DNA of 64,000 bases, from contig JAQSYI010000010.1 in assembly GCA_029256185.1 (NCBI GenBank), positions 1 through 64,000 on the forward strand. The letters are read 5' to 3'. Every line of letters begins with the position of its first letter. The stretch's first letter is position 1. The position numbers and the translations under genes are program-made. Under the pieces are notes generated by a model. The model saw nothing but the letters and a program-made list of their open reading frames with translations, did not search any database and was not told the origin of the DNA. Source of the DNA: Paenibacillaceae bacterium. GTDB taxonomy: Bacteria; Bacillota; Bacilli; Paenibacillales; NBRC-103111. This document shows, piece after piece, positions 44,083 to 52,967 of the stretch.

Positions 44083-44895
44083 TTACATCAGCTTCAAGAA
44101 GCCCATCAGGATGAGCATGCATCCCGGGAGTACCGATAGCCTCCTGATCCAGCTCACATTGGAATACATAAATCCGACACGAAGCCCGCAATAAATGAAG
44201 GTTCCGCAGGAAAGAGCAATAATCAACGATGTCAATAACGGAGTATATCCGATGAACGCCGCCCCAATACCCGCACCGAATGCGTCAAGCGACAGGGCAA
44301 GCCCAAGCCATGCGGCCTCCATTGGTGAGATGATACCCGATCTGTCCAGATCCGCTGCCGCCGGCGTTTTCAGAATCTGAATCACCAGTCCCAGCCGTTT
44401 CAATTCGATGGACATCACCTTGGGCTCTGTCAGCACCGGCATGTCAGAACGGTCTGACCGCATTTCCTGCGTATCGGCTCCCGCATTTTTCGTTCCGGCA
44501 CCGGCATTTTTCGTTCCGGCATCGGCATCTTGGGTTCTGCAGTCCGCATTTTCCGTCCCGGCTCCCGAAACTTCTGTCCGCCCAGACGCAGCCTTCGACC
44601 TGTCAGACTGATCTTCATGCGCGTTGTTCTGGAGCAACATCTGGAAAACGGCCCAGCAGCCGATTGCAATCAGGATAACAGCACCCGTGATTCCAGCCGC
44701 TCTTGCCGGCAAAAACGCAGATGCGGCAACCCCTATTTGCATGGAAACGAAGAACACCAAACCAGACATGCAACAGATTATGCAGACCGATACAAGCGGA
44801 ATTCTGATCTTGCGAAGCCCGTACATCGCTCCGACACCAAAGCCATCCAAGCTGACAGCCAAGGCCAGCACCATTAGCGAAAACACATGCGGCAC
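44083..44895 (-). CDS. ytaF: Sporulation membrane protein YtaF (MntP-like)
   Basis: 270 residues, two three-helix halves of the MntP-like fold. Both halves carry the typical signature LAVSLDGFGVGAMYG and LALSLDAFGAGIGAAF. Between them is an EF-hand-like loop DLDRSGIISPMEA. The linker (about 98-150) holds imperfect repeats (GTENADCRTQDADAGTKN, then AGAGTKNAGADTQE) that make this protein longer than B. subtilis YtaF. It lies between mutM and coaE, the usual place. Family members act in sporulation; transport of a cation has been suggested from homology. Confidence 0.92.
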   Translation of the reverse strand: MPHVFSLMVLALAVSLDGFGVGAMYGLRKIRIPLVSVCIICCMSGLVFFVSMQIGVAASAFLPARAAGITGAVILIAIGCWAVFQMLLQNNAHEDQSDRSKAASGRTEVSGAGTENADCRTQDADAGTKNAGAGTKNAGADTQEMRSDRSDMPVLTEPKVMSIELKRLGLVIQILKTPAAADLDRSGIISPMEAAWLGLALSLDAFGAGIGAAFIGYTPLLTSLIIALSCGTFIYCGLRVGFMYSNVSWIRRLSVLPGCMLILMGFLKLM

Positions 44896-44985
44896 GTTGA
44901 ACCCCTCCTTAGGATGAGACTCCCGCTCTCCTGAAAATCAGTCTTCAGGCGCAAAGTCTATCTCATCTTATGGTCTGGGCTTGGA

Positions 44986-45816
44986 TTAGGTGCATAACTG
45001 GCACTGGGGACAATAATGGGTGCCGCGGCCTGCCAGGACAATCTTCTCAATCGGGGTGCCGCAGGTAAGACACGGCTCCTGCTTCCGGCCATAGGCTTTG
45101 AGCTGGTGCTGGAACATGCCCATTTCCCCTTGGCCGTTCACATAGGACTTAATCGAGGAGCCGCCGACTTCAACAGACTCCGCCAGTGTAGTGACAATCG
45201 CCTGGTGCAGCCTCTTAAGCTCCTGTCTGTCCAGGCTTGACGCTTCTCTTGCAGGATGAATGCCGGCCGTATGAAGAGCCTCATCTGCATAGATATTGCC
45301 GATTCCCACAATCACCTCCTGGTTTAGGAGCAGGGGCTTGATCTTGGTTGTCCGTCCCTTGATCCGTTCCATAAAGGCATCGACAGTAAACGCAGGATCA
45401 AGCGGCTCCAATCCCAGCTTATGCAGGGGGGGAAGCGACCATTCCTCGCCTGTCCGGAAGATGTGCATGGTACCGAATTGACGGACATCCTTATAGCGCA
45501 GATCCGTTCCATCCGTAAAATGAAATATAACATGCGTATGAAGCTCCAACGGCTCCTCCGCAGAAAACACGCCATAACGGCCTTCCATCCGCAAATGGGA
45601 AATCATCACCATATCGTCCAGCACAAAGCGCAGGAACTTGCCGCGGCGCTCTACTTCCCGGATCGTCTGGCCGGAGATTAGCCTCACAAACGCCTCAGGC
45701 TCCTCCGGCAAACGGATGATTCTCGGAAGAAGCACCGTTACATTAGAAATGGTCTTTCCTCTGACCAGTACATTCAATGTGCGCTTAACCGTTTCTACCT
45801 CCGGCAGCTCAGGCAT
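44986..45816 (-). CDS. mutM: Formamidopyrimidine-DNA glycosylase
   Basis: 276 residues. The N-terminal MPELPEVETVKRTL contains the catalytic Pro (position 2 before Met removal) and Glu. LLLNQEVIVGIGNIYADEALHTAGIHP is the H2TH motif, and the C-terminal zinc finger has CLTC (about 247-250) and CPQC (267-270). It removes 8-oxoguanine and cleaves the abasic site. Spacing to polA is 38 bases, and the pair forms part of a replication and repair operon. Confidence 0.97.
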   Translation of the reverse strand: MPELPEVETVKRTLNVLVRGKTISNVTVLLPRIIRLPEEPEAFVRLISGQTIREVERRGKFLRFVLDDMVMISHLRMEGRYGVFSAEEPLELHTHVIFHFTDGTDLRYKDVRQFGTMHIFRTGEEWSLPPLHKLGLEPLDPAFTVDAFMERIKGRTTKIKPLLLNQEVIVGIGNIYADEALHTAGIHPAREASSLDRQELKRLHQAIVTTLAESVEVGGSSIKSYVNGQGEMGMFQHQLKAYGRKQEPCLTCGTPIEKIVLAGRGTHYCPQCQLCT

Positions 45817-45854
45817 GGGCGTTCACCTCTTTTTTCATAACTTTATGGGGCATT

Positions 45855-48539
45855 TTATTTCGCCTCGTACCAATCATTGCCGAAGCTTACGTCGGCGCGC
45901 AATGGCACGGACAATTCCAGGGCCGAAGCCATCACCTCGGGCACCAGCTTCTCCATAACCGCAAGCTCGTCCTCCGGCACCTCGAATACCAGTTCGTCAT
46001 GCACCTGGAGCAGCATCCGGCTTTGCAGCTTCTCTTCCTGCAGGCGCTCCGACATCCGCACCATCGCCAGCTTGATAATATCCGCAGCCGTTCCCTGAAT
46101 CGGGGTATTCATGGCTGTCCGCTCGGCAAAGGAACGGAGATTGAAATTCGATCCGTTAATCTCGGGCAGATAGCGGCGTCTGGCCAGCATGGTGGTGACA
46201 TAGCCGTCGCGCTTGGCGAGCTTGATAATCTCTTCCATATACGTTCGGACACCGGGGAAGGTGGCCAGATATTGTTCAATGAAACGGTCCGCCTCAATCC
46301 GTCCGATATCCAGATTCTGCGATAATCCGTAAGAGCTGATGCCGTAGACGATTCCGAAATTTACCGCCTTGGCCTGTCGCCTCATATTGGCATCCACCTG
46401 CCCGGCCGTTACGCCGAACACATCCATGGCTGTTTTGGTATGAATGTCCATATTGAGCAGAAAGGCTTCGCGGAGCTTCTCATCCCCGGAAATATGGGCC
46501 AGCACCCTCAGTTCAATCTGCGAGTAGTCCGCCGACAGAATGCGCCAGCCCGGCTCGGACGGCACGAACGCCTTGCGGATCTTGCGGCCCTCCTCCAGGC
46601 GGATGGGAATGTTCTGCAGATTGGGGAACTGGCTGGACAGACGGCCCGTTGCGGCTATGGTCTGGCGGAAGTACGTATGAATCTTGCCCGTGCCGGGGCG
46701 GATTTCCTTCAGCAGCCCTTCCACATAGGTGGACTGGAGCTTGGCCAAGGTCCTGTACTCCAGAATGTAGCGCACGATCTCGTGCTTGGAGCTAAGCTTC
46801 TCCAGCACATCCGCATCGGTGGAATAACCGGTCTTGTTCTTCTTGACTCCCACGGTAGACAGGCCCAGCCGCTCAAACAGCACCTCCGCCAACTGCTTCG
46901 GTGAATTGATATTGAACTGCCCGCCCCCCAGCTCATAGATGCGCGCCATTATCCCTTCCAGTTGGACAGCGAATTCCGCGCCTAATTCCTTCAGCTTGTC
47001 CGCATCGGTGCGGATGCCCTGCTTCTCCATCTGTGCCAGCACAAGAGACAAGGGCAGCTCCAGCTCATAATAGAGCTTGGACATGCCTAACTTGGAGAGT
47101 TCTCCGTCCAGGCGGGTGGCCAGCTTTGCCACGGCCACGGCCTTCTTGCACAGATGTACGCTTACCGCTTCTTCTCCGGGAAGATGATATTTCGCCCCTT
47201 TTCCCCAGACCGCCTCGTCATCCTGCACCGCAAGCAGGCCATATTTTTCCGACAGGGCATGAAGGGTCAGGGTGGATTCCGTCGGGTCCAGCAGATAAGC
47301 AGCCAGCTGCACGTCGAAGGTGCAGCCGTTTAAGGCAATACCCGTCCAGTGGAGCGCCAGCTCCGCCCGGTGCAGATCGAAGATCCGCTTCGGTTTATCG
47401 GCATCGGCTAGCCAACTGCGGACAGCCCCGGCCGCTTCGGACAGGAGCTTCTCGGCAGAGAGATACCAGCCCCGGCCTTTCCTGTAGAGGGAGAGCCCGA
47501 CAACCTGGGCCAGATGCGGATTTTCCCCATGCACCTCCACGTGGATGGCCTCTATCTCCGCAAGCTCGTCTGCGAGAAGGGACAGATTGTCCTCTGCAGC
47601 CACCAGCACCTCCAACTCACCGCCTTCGTCCTCGGCTTGGACCGCCTGCAGCTCCTCGGGAATATTGCCGGCTGCCCCGGTCAGGTCCAGCTTCTCCAGC
47701 AGAGATTTGAACTCCAGCTTACGGAAAGCGGCGGCAAGCACAGCCGGCTCATAGCCCGAATAAGCCATGCCCGCGAAGTCCAGATCCATCGGCACCTCGC
47801 GGAAAATAGTGGCCAGTTCCTTGCTCATACGCGCGTCGTCCGCATGCTCCTTCACTTTATCCTTCATCTTGCCGGTCAACTGGTCCGCATGCTCCAGCAC
47901 CGCCTCCACGCTGCCGTACTGATGCAGCATCTTCAAGGCAGTTTTCTCGCCGACGCCGGGAATCCCGGGAATATTATCTGAACTGTCGCCCATCAGACCT
48001 TTGAGATCAATGATCTGCAAGGGCACAAGTCCGTACCTTTCCTGAATCTGGGCAGGGTTATACAGCTCCATCTCGCTGATTCCCTTGCGGGTTAAGGCGA
48101 TGGTAACCTGATCGGTGGACAGCTGAAGCATATCCTTGTCCCCGGTTACCACAAGCACCTCCATGTCCTCCTGCTGTTGCGCGGCAAGGGTCAGCGTCCC
48201 GATAATATCATCGGCCTCATAACCCTCCAGCTCGAACCGGCGGATGCCGAACGCCGCAAGCGTATCCTTGATAACCGGGAACTGCTCGGAGAGCTCCGGC
48301 GGAGTCTTCAGGCGTCCTCCCTTGTATTCGGTATAATCCTTGTGGCGGAAAGTCACCTTGCCGGCATCGAAGGCCACCAGGAAGTGGGTGGGCTTATGCT
48401 CTTCAATCAGCCTGAGCAGCATGGTGGTGAATCCGTAAACCGCATTCGTGTGCAACCCCCCCGAGTTGGAGAGAAGCGGCAGCGCATAGAACGCGCGGTT
48501 GGCAATGCTGTTCCCGTCTATGATAATGAGCTTGGACAA
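45855..48539 (-). CDS. polA: DNA polymerase I
   Basis: 894 residues. The 5'-3' exonuclease (1-300) shows IIDGNSIANRAFYALP, FRHKDYTEYKGGR, EADDIIGTL, VVTGDKDMLQL and GLMGDSSDNIPGIPGVGEKTA. The 3'-5' region (about 310-480) lacks a clear DxE motif, as in Bacillus-type enzymes. The polymerase has motif A LSADYSQIELRVLAHISGD, motif B RRQAKAVNFGIVYG and motif C LQVHDELVFEV. It processes Okazaki fragments and repair gaps. It is the first gene of the polA-mutM-ytaF-coaE-transglycosylase block. Confidence 0.98.
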   Translation of the reverse strand: MSKLIIIDGNSIANRAFYALPLLSNSGGLHTNAVYGFTTMLLRLIEEHKPTHFLVAFDAGKVTFRHKDYTEYKGGRLKTPPELSEQFPVIKDTLAAFGIRRFELEGYEADDIIGTLTLAAQQQEDMEVLVVTGDKDMLQLSTDQVTIALTRKGISEMELYNPAQIQERYGLVPLQIIDLKGLMGDSSDNIPGIPGVGEKTALKMLHQYGSVEAVLEHADQLTGKMKDKVKEHADDARMSKELATIFREVPMDLDFAGMAYSGYEPAVLAAAFRKLEFKSLLEKLDLTGAAGNIPEELQAVQAEDEGGELEVLVAAEDNLSLLADELAEIEAIHVEVHGENPHLAQVVGLSLYRKGRGWYLSAEKLLSEAAGAVRSWLADADKPKRIFDLHRAELALHWTGIALNGCTFDVQLAAYLLDPTESTLTLHALSEKYGLLAVQDDEAVWGKGAKYHLPGEEAVSVHLCKKAVAVAKLATRLDGELSKLGMSKLYYELELPLSLVLAQMEKQGIRTDADKLKELGAEFAVQLEGIMARIYELGGGQFNINSPKQLAEVLFERLGLSTVGVKKNKTGYSTDADVLEKLSSKHEIVRYILEYRTLAKLQSTYVEGLLKEIRPGTGKIHTYFRQTIAATGRLSSQFPNLQNIPIRLEEGRKIRKAFVPSEPGWRILSADYSQIELRVLAHISGDEKLREAFLLNMDIHTKTAMDVFGVTAGQVDANMRRQAKAVNFGIVYGISSYGLSQNLDIGRIEADRFIEQYLATFPGVRTYMEEIIKLAKRDGYVTTMLARRRYLPEINGSNFNLRSFAERTAMNTPIQGTAADIIKLAMVRMSERLQEEKLQSRMLLQVHDELVFEVPEDELAVMEKLVPEVMASALELSVPLRADVSFGNDWYEAK

Positions 48540-48781
48540 AGTTCACACACCTCGTTTTCCATCGTAATGCTTATCCCCTATCATACCAAAAAAAACGGGC
48601 CTTCGATACCGCTGTCAGCCGAAAGCTTAGGATAGGGTGTTTCCACTTTATGCATGTCCTGGAAACCTTGAGTTTGCTTCTCCCGGAAATTTTACATCAC
48701 GATAATGTTCCGCCGCATCGGCATTAAACTTGGGGGCGTATGATTAGGGTGCCAAGCAAAATCAAGGGAAGGATGATCCTG

Positions 48782-49186
48782 ATGAATGCATCCGTTAAGC
48801 TCGAACTCTCCGAAATGGTACGGCCTGCTCCCCGGGTTTTTGTCTCACAGACATGCAAGGAAACCCTGAATGTGCTGTTGTCTAATCCCGATGCCAAGTG
48901 CATTGTGGTAACCGACAAGCAAGAAAAGCCGTTGGGGCTGGTGATGTGTGACAGATTCTTTTTCAGATTGACCGGACCATACGGTATCGATATGCTGTTT
49001 CGTGAATCCATCATCAAGCTTATGAGCCGCACTCCCCTTATCGCAACAACCGGGGCTTCCAGTGAATCCCTGCTTGACCAGATCGGCCAACGCCCTGCAG
49101 CCATACGCAACGACAGCATCGTTTGGATGGAACAGGGGAAATTCGCCGGAGTTATCCATGTCTCAGACTTGGTTCAGATGCCGTAG
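48782..49186 (+). CDS. Stand-alone CBS-like domain protein
   Basis: 134 residues from ATG 48782 (GGAAGG nine bases upstream); earlier in-frame ATGs give a 148-residue form. The protein corresponds to the N-terminal sensing part of the CBS-GGDEF protein at the right end of the window: KCIVVTDKQEKPLGLVMCDRFFFRLTGPYGIDMLF matches TVIVHGQQPVGLVMRERLFQQLAGQYGISLYW, and LMSRTPLI matches LMDRSPLV. The GGDEF part is absent. It may bind a nucleotide and act with a separate partner; none is adjacent. Confidence 0.75.
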   Translation: MNASVKLELSEMVRPAPRVFVSQTCKETLNVLLSNPDAKCIVVTDKQEKPLGLVMCDRFFFRLTGPYGIDMLFRESIIKLMSRTPLIATTGASSESLLDQIGQRPAAIRNDSIVWMEQGKFAGVIHVSDLVQMP

Positions 49187-49542
49187 AACGTTCATTCCAT
49201 TCTCAGCTACATAACGATGCTAAGCAACATCACTCCAACGCTCCCATGTTTTGGGATGTTAAATACCCAACGACTCCATAAGTGGAGTCTCTGTTGCCCT
49301 ATTCTCCAGCCCGCCTGCCCTTTTGGGTTCAGCCACCTGCCCCTTTTTCTCTAACTCAGCTGCCCGTTTCGGGTTGGCTTCCCACGGTTACGCCTCCCAA
49401 GCTTCTTTACGGAAATTTTTTCCGCTAAGAGTAACTTGCCTATATGTCTTCACAAGACTAACTGCCACCTTGCCCCTTCTTAGCCAACTTACTCTTAGGT
49501 ACACATCTGCCCGCAAACTCCTGTCCCCCTGCACCTCCGGCA

Positions 49543-49668
49543 CCGTTCCCTCCTCCATCCAGCCTTGGTTTGCTTCCTTCACGCCGATCCCGCTTCCCTC
49601 CTTCATCCAGCCTTGGTTTGCTTCCTTCCCGTCTGGTCCCGTTTCCCTTCTCCATCCAACGCCTGGTC
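49543..49668. repeat. Tandem repeat, period about 48 bases
   Basis: Two good copies and one partial copy of a unit containing CCATCCAGCCTTGGTTTGC. Frames stay open on both strands across it but have neither ribosome sites nor family resemblance. The wider region 49187-49755 is otherwise without a gene that I would call. Confidence 0.6.
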
Positions 49669-49696
49669 CACCTAGAGAAAGGGTCTGATGAAGCAT

Positions 49697-49733
49697 AAAA
49701 AACCTGCAAACCACCATCAAAGTGGAATGCAGG
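49697..49733 (-). terminator. Terminator of the third sugar cluster
   Basis: CCTGCATTCCAC and GTGGTTTGCAGG form the stem on the minus strand, followed by six T, 23 bases after the last FAD oxidoreductase stop. Confidence 0.8.
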
Positions 49734-49755
49734 CTTCTGTATCTTGTCATTCTTG

Positions 49756-51153
49756 TCATTCTGCCATCAGATATGCCCCCTGCTCCTTCAGCTTGCCCTG
49801 AAGGGCCGCCGCCGGAACGTCTGCGGCACGGCGGCAGCCATGCTGGACTGCCAATGCAGCGGCAACGCCTCCGCCATGGCCGATGGCTCCCGCAATGGGA
49901 GTTACCCTAATCGCTCCCTGGGCTTCAAAGGTAGTGGAGATGGAGCGGCCTACCGTTACCAGGTTATGCACCATGGGGTTGACCAAGCAGCGGTAGGGAA
50001 TGCTGTAGACTTCTCCGGATTTCAGGTGCTTGATTTCCCTTACCCGCTGCCGGAATTCTTCTTCGTTTTCCCCTTTGGGAGGATGTATATCTACGGGATA
50101 GCCCCCATGGGCAATCACATCCGCAAAACTCTTGCAGGAAACTAAGTCCTCCAGTGTCAGGGTATACAGCCCCTTGATCTGCCTAGAGCTGCGGACTCCG
50201 ATGGAGGGTCCGGAGAAAAGCACAACCGATTCTTCGAAGCCGGGGACCCGCTTCTTCAGGAACGCCTCCAACTCCCGTACATGCTTGCGGCCCTCGATTT
50301 CCGCCAAACTCAGACTCCACGGGTCCGTACTGTCGAAGCCGATCACCCGGGAGGTATTGACGATCACCTCTCCCGGATTGTTCGTCTCAAAGAATAACAG
50401 GTCATCCCGGACACCGGACAACTCCCCCTTGTCCATGGCCTCTTTCATAGTCTGAACGTAACCTCCGATGGAGAGCCGCGAAGCTTTGTCAATCATCCCT
50501 GTATCCCCATTCAGTCTGGGAAACTCCTCGGGATGCTCCCGGATATACGCCTTCACCCTGGACATGTTCACCTGGCCTACCTTCATGTTCATGGTCATGG
50601 GCTGGGCAGCTCCGTCGGAGGGTCTCCCCTTGGCGAACTCCACTCCCGCCCAGGCGGAAAGATCGGCATCGCCGGAAGCGTCCACGAACATGTGCGCCCG
50701 GATTCGGGCAAGCCCTGCTTTGTTGCACACCTGAATGGAGGCGATCCGATCGTTTCCTACATCCACTCCAGCCAGCATGGTGTGGTACAGCACCTGGCCT
50801 CCGGCTTCCAGCAGCATGGCATCCAACTCATGCTTCATCCCCTCGGAGTCGAAAGGAGTTACGGTGTAGGTATAGCCGGTGGTGTCAAAGATATGGCCGG
50901 GGGACTTGCCCCGTGATTTCAGCCGTTCGATCAGCTCACCGGTAATCCCCTGCACCACCTGGGTTTTGTCAGAATGAAACGTCATCATCGGGCCTACTCC
51001 CGCTGCCGTCAGCATGCCGCCCATGAAGCCATACTGCTCCACAAGCAATGTTTTGACGCCGCACCGCGCTGAGGCAATAGCCGCAACTGACCCCGCAATG
51101 CCTCCTCCCACAACAACAACATCGAATGTCGTATCCGGCATATACAGCCACAT
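49756..51153 (-). CDS. FAD-dependent oxidoreductase (FAD_oxidored family), second of the pair
   Basis: 465 residues. FAD-binding VVVVGGGIAGSVAAIASARCG is followed by TLLVEQYGFMGGMLTAAG. ARIRAHMFVDASGDADLSAWAG and the C-terminal AIRVTPIAGAIGHGGGVAAALAV are the later flavin contacts. The start may be ATG 51153 or the ATG at 51141; AAGGG directly before the first favours the second by spacing. No signal peptide. It is the last gene of the cluster, 58 bases after a related oxidoreductase with which it shares the fold but little else. A tandem pair could catalyse two successive oxidations of an imported sugar; the substrate is unknown. Confidence 0.82.
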   Translation of the reverse strand: MWLYMPDTTFDVVVVGGGIAGSVAAIASARCGVKTLLVEQYGFMGGMLTAAGVGPMMTFHSDKTQVVQGITGELIERLKSRGKSPGHIFDTTGYTYTVTPFDSEGMKHELDAMLLEAGGQVLYHTMLAGVDVGNDRIASIQVCNKAGLARIRAHMFVDASGDADLSAWAGVEFAKGRPSDGAAQPMTMNMKVGQVNMSRVKAYIREHPEEFPRLNGDTGMIDKASRLSIGGYVQTMKEAMDKGELSGVRDDLLFFETNNPGEVIVNTSRVIGFDSTDPWSLSLAEIEGRKHVRELEAFLKKRVPGFEESVVLFSGPSIGVRSSRQIKGLYTLTLEDLVSCKSFADVIAHGGYPVDIHPPKGENEEEFRQRVREIKHLKSGEVYSIPYRCLVNPMVHNLVTVGRSISTTFEAQGAIRVTPIAGAIGHGGGVAAALAVQHGCRRAADVPAAALQGKLKEQGAYLMAE

Positions 51154-51211
51154 CCCTTCGCTATATCGTCATGCATCCGCTGTTCCCGGCCTTCCCTCGT
51201 CCATTCCGCTG

Positions 51212-52750
51212 TTACAGCGGATTGCCTGTTGTCCCCGGGGGAGTCACATAGTCCTGGCCCAGGTCCAGAATTTGACCTTGTCCCTCCAGCAAGGAACGCA
51301 GTTCCCCGTAAGGAACCTCCTGCACCGCCAGCTCCTGCTGTACAGCCAGTGCCGCCGCCGTTCCCGCCGATTGGCCCAGCACCATGAAGGCAGGCTCCAT
51401 GCGGATGGAACCGTATGCCGCGTGAGTGGCCGACAGGCAGACGGGCACCAGCAGGTTGCCGCACTCCGACCGCTTGGGCACAATCGCTCTGTAGCTGATG
51501 GGATAAGGCGCGGGCACCGAAGCCATAAAGCCCCCCTCCACGCACAGCCGTCCCGCTTCATCCAGGCAGTACTGGGTGTAATGAGAGTCCATGGCATAGG
51601 AGCCCAGTCCCACCGGATCATTCACCTGCTCCTGCCGGTTGACAGTTCGTTCGGTTACGACCGCCTCTCCCCGCATTCTTCTGGCTTCCCGCACATACAG
51701 CTGGGAGGGCCAATGCCCGCTCTCCGCGAACTCATCCCGGGGAAGGCCCCAAGGCTGATATTTCTGCCGGATGGGCTCAGGCACCCGGGGATGATTCTGC
51801 AGCGTCCAGATCAAGCCCAATTGATAAACCCTGTGCGCCTCAGCCATCTGTTCCCGCAGCTTGTACCCGGCTTCGGGATAATCGTGATTCATACCAATGT
51901 AATCGGTAGAGAATTTCCCGTTGTTATTGGAATCCGTCTTGCCTCCCGGCATCATGGTCAGCTTGAACACCAGCCCGTCATAACCCTGCTCGAGCAGACG
52001 GAAGAGAATTTCATAGTCCTCTTCCCTGTATCCCTCCGGCTTCCCGACGGCGATCCGGTTGGCGGGATCGCTGGTCAGGCACATTCGGTAGTTGTAAGCC
52101 TGGGTTTTCCCGTCCCCATCTCCCGCGCTGCCGCCCGGATCGGGATTCACCCGTGCCAGCAAACCGCTCGCAGGCATACCTGCGACCCGGTACGGATCAA
52201 CCGCTGGCTCGAGAGGAACCAGTTTGCGTATGCCGTTATTGCTCTCTCCGAACACATGGTTGCCTTCCCGCCCCACAACATACGACACATCTGCCATCGC
52301 CATCAGGTCGCCCTCATAGGTGGCGTCGATGAACACTTTGGCGCCATAGATCTCTCCGGATTCCAGCTCGATGGAGATGATGCGCTCCCCCTGTTTGACC
52401 ACCCCGCCATGTTCCTTCAAGCGGTCCCCGGTTTTCACAGGCAGCTCCTCCTCCCGGATATAATCCTGGAACACCTGAAGCGCCACACCGGGTTCAAACC
52501 GCCAGACCAGCCCCTCGCGGCCATATTTCTCTGCCAATCTGGCGTAAAAATCCCTGGACAAGCCGCCAACAGTGGCCGGATCTCCCGCATCCGTAGCACC
52601 AAGCCCGCCAGTAGTAAGGCCTCCCAGCCGGATGCCGGGTTCGATCACCATGGTGCGCATGCCCATTCTGGAAGCCTGCAGTCCGGCGGCAATTCCCGCC
52701 GCATTGCCGCCATACACCACAACGTCAAAGTCCATTATCTGCTTCTCCAT
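51212..52750 (-). CDS. FAD-dependent oxidoreductase (FAD_oxidored family), first of the pair
   Basis: 512 residues. The nucleotide-binding segment is DFDVVVYGGNAAGIAAGLQASRMG with Asn in place of the third Gly region, followed by MVIEPGIRLGGLTTGGLGATDAG. AKVFIDATYEGDLMAMADVSYVVGRE is the second FAD region; MRGEAVVTERTVNRQE and the C-terminal SIRMEPAFMVLGQSAGTAAALAVQQEL are typical of the xanthan-lyase-associated branch of this family. Cytoplasmic. It follows the sensor kinase gene after about 215 bases and precedes the second oxidoreductase. Confidence 0.82.
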   Translation of the reverse strand: MEKQIMDFDVVVYGGNAAGIAAGLQASRMGMRTMVIEPGIRLGGLTTGGLGATDAGDPATVGGLSRDFYARLAEKYGREGLVWRFEPGVALQVFQDYIREEELPVKTGDRLKEHGGVVKQGERIISIELESGEIYGAKVFIDATYEGDLMAMADVSYVVGREGNHVFGESNNGIRKLVPLEPAVDPYRVAGMPASGLLARVNPDPGGSAGDGDGKTQAYNYRMCLTSDPANRIAVGKPEGYREEDYEILFRLLEQGYDGLVFKLTMMPGGKTDSNNNGKFSTDYIGMNHDYPEAGYKLREQMAEAHRVYQLGLIWTLQNHPRVPEPIRQKYQPWGLPRDEFAESGHWPSQLYVREARRMRGEAVVTERTVNRQEQVNDPVGLGSYAMDSHYTQYCLDEAGRLCVEGGFMASVPAPYPISYRAIVPKRSECGNLLVPVCLSATHAAYGSIRMEPAFMVLGQSAGTAAALAVQQELAVQEVPYGELRSLLEGQGQILDLGQDYVTPPGTTGNPL

Positions 52751-52967
52751 GCCACTTTCCTCCTGCTTGCGCGTTTATTTTCGTGCCGTCCGGCTCATTC
52801 ATTATGCGTGCCTGCCCGCCGGACCGCCGCGGAACCGGTTCATGTCCTATGGACCGGCCGGTTTCCTCACACTCATATTGTAGTGGCAAGCGGCAAAGAG
52901 ACGAAGGCTCATTCTTTGGATTCCTGATACAATCCTATGGTTATTTGCACTTTTTCCCGGCTGCCTC

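Noticed and set aside
49388..49759. Minus-strand frame with KEANQGWM repeats
   Set aside because: Open frames on both strands arise from the 48-base tandem repeat; there is no ribosome site and a terminator lies in it.
51014..52927. 637-codon open frame on the plus strand
   Set aside because: It lies antisense to the FAD oxidoreductase genes, has no ribosome site or family motifs and is rich in His, Arg and Pro as expected of a complementary shadow.
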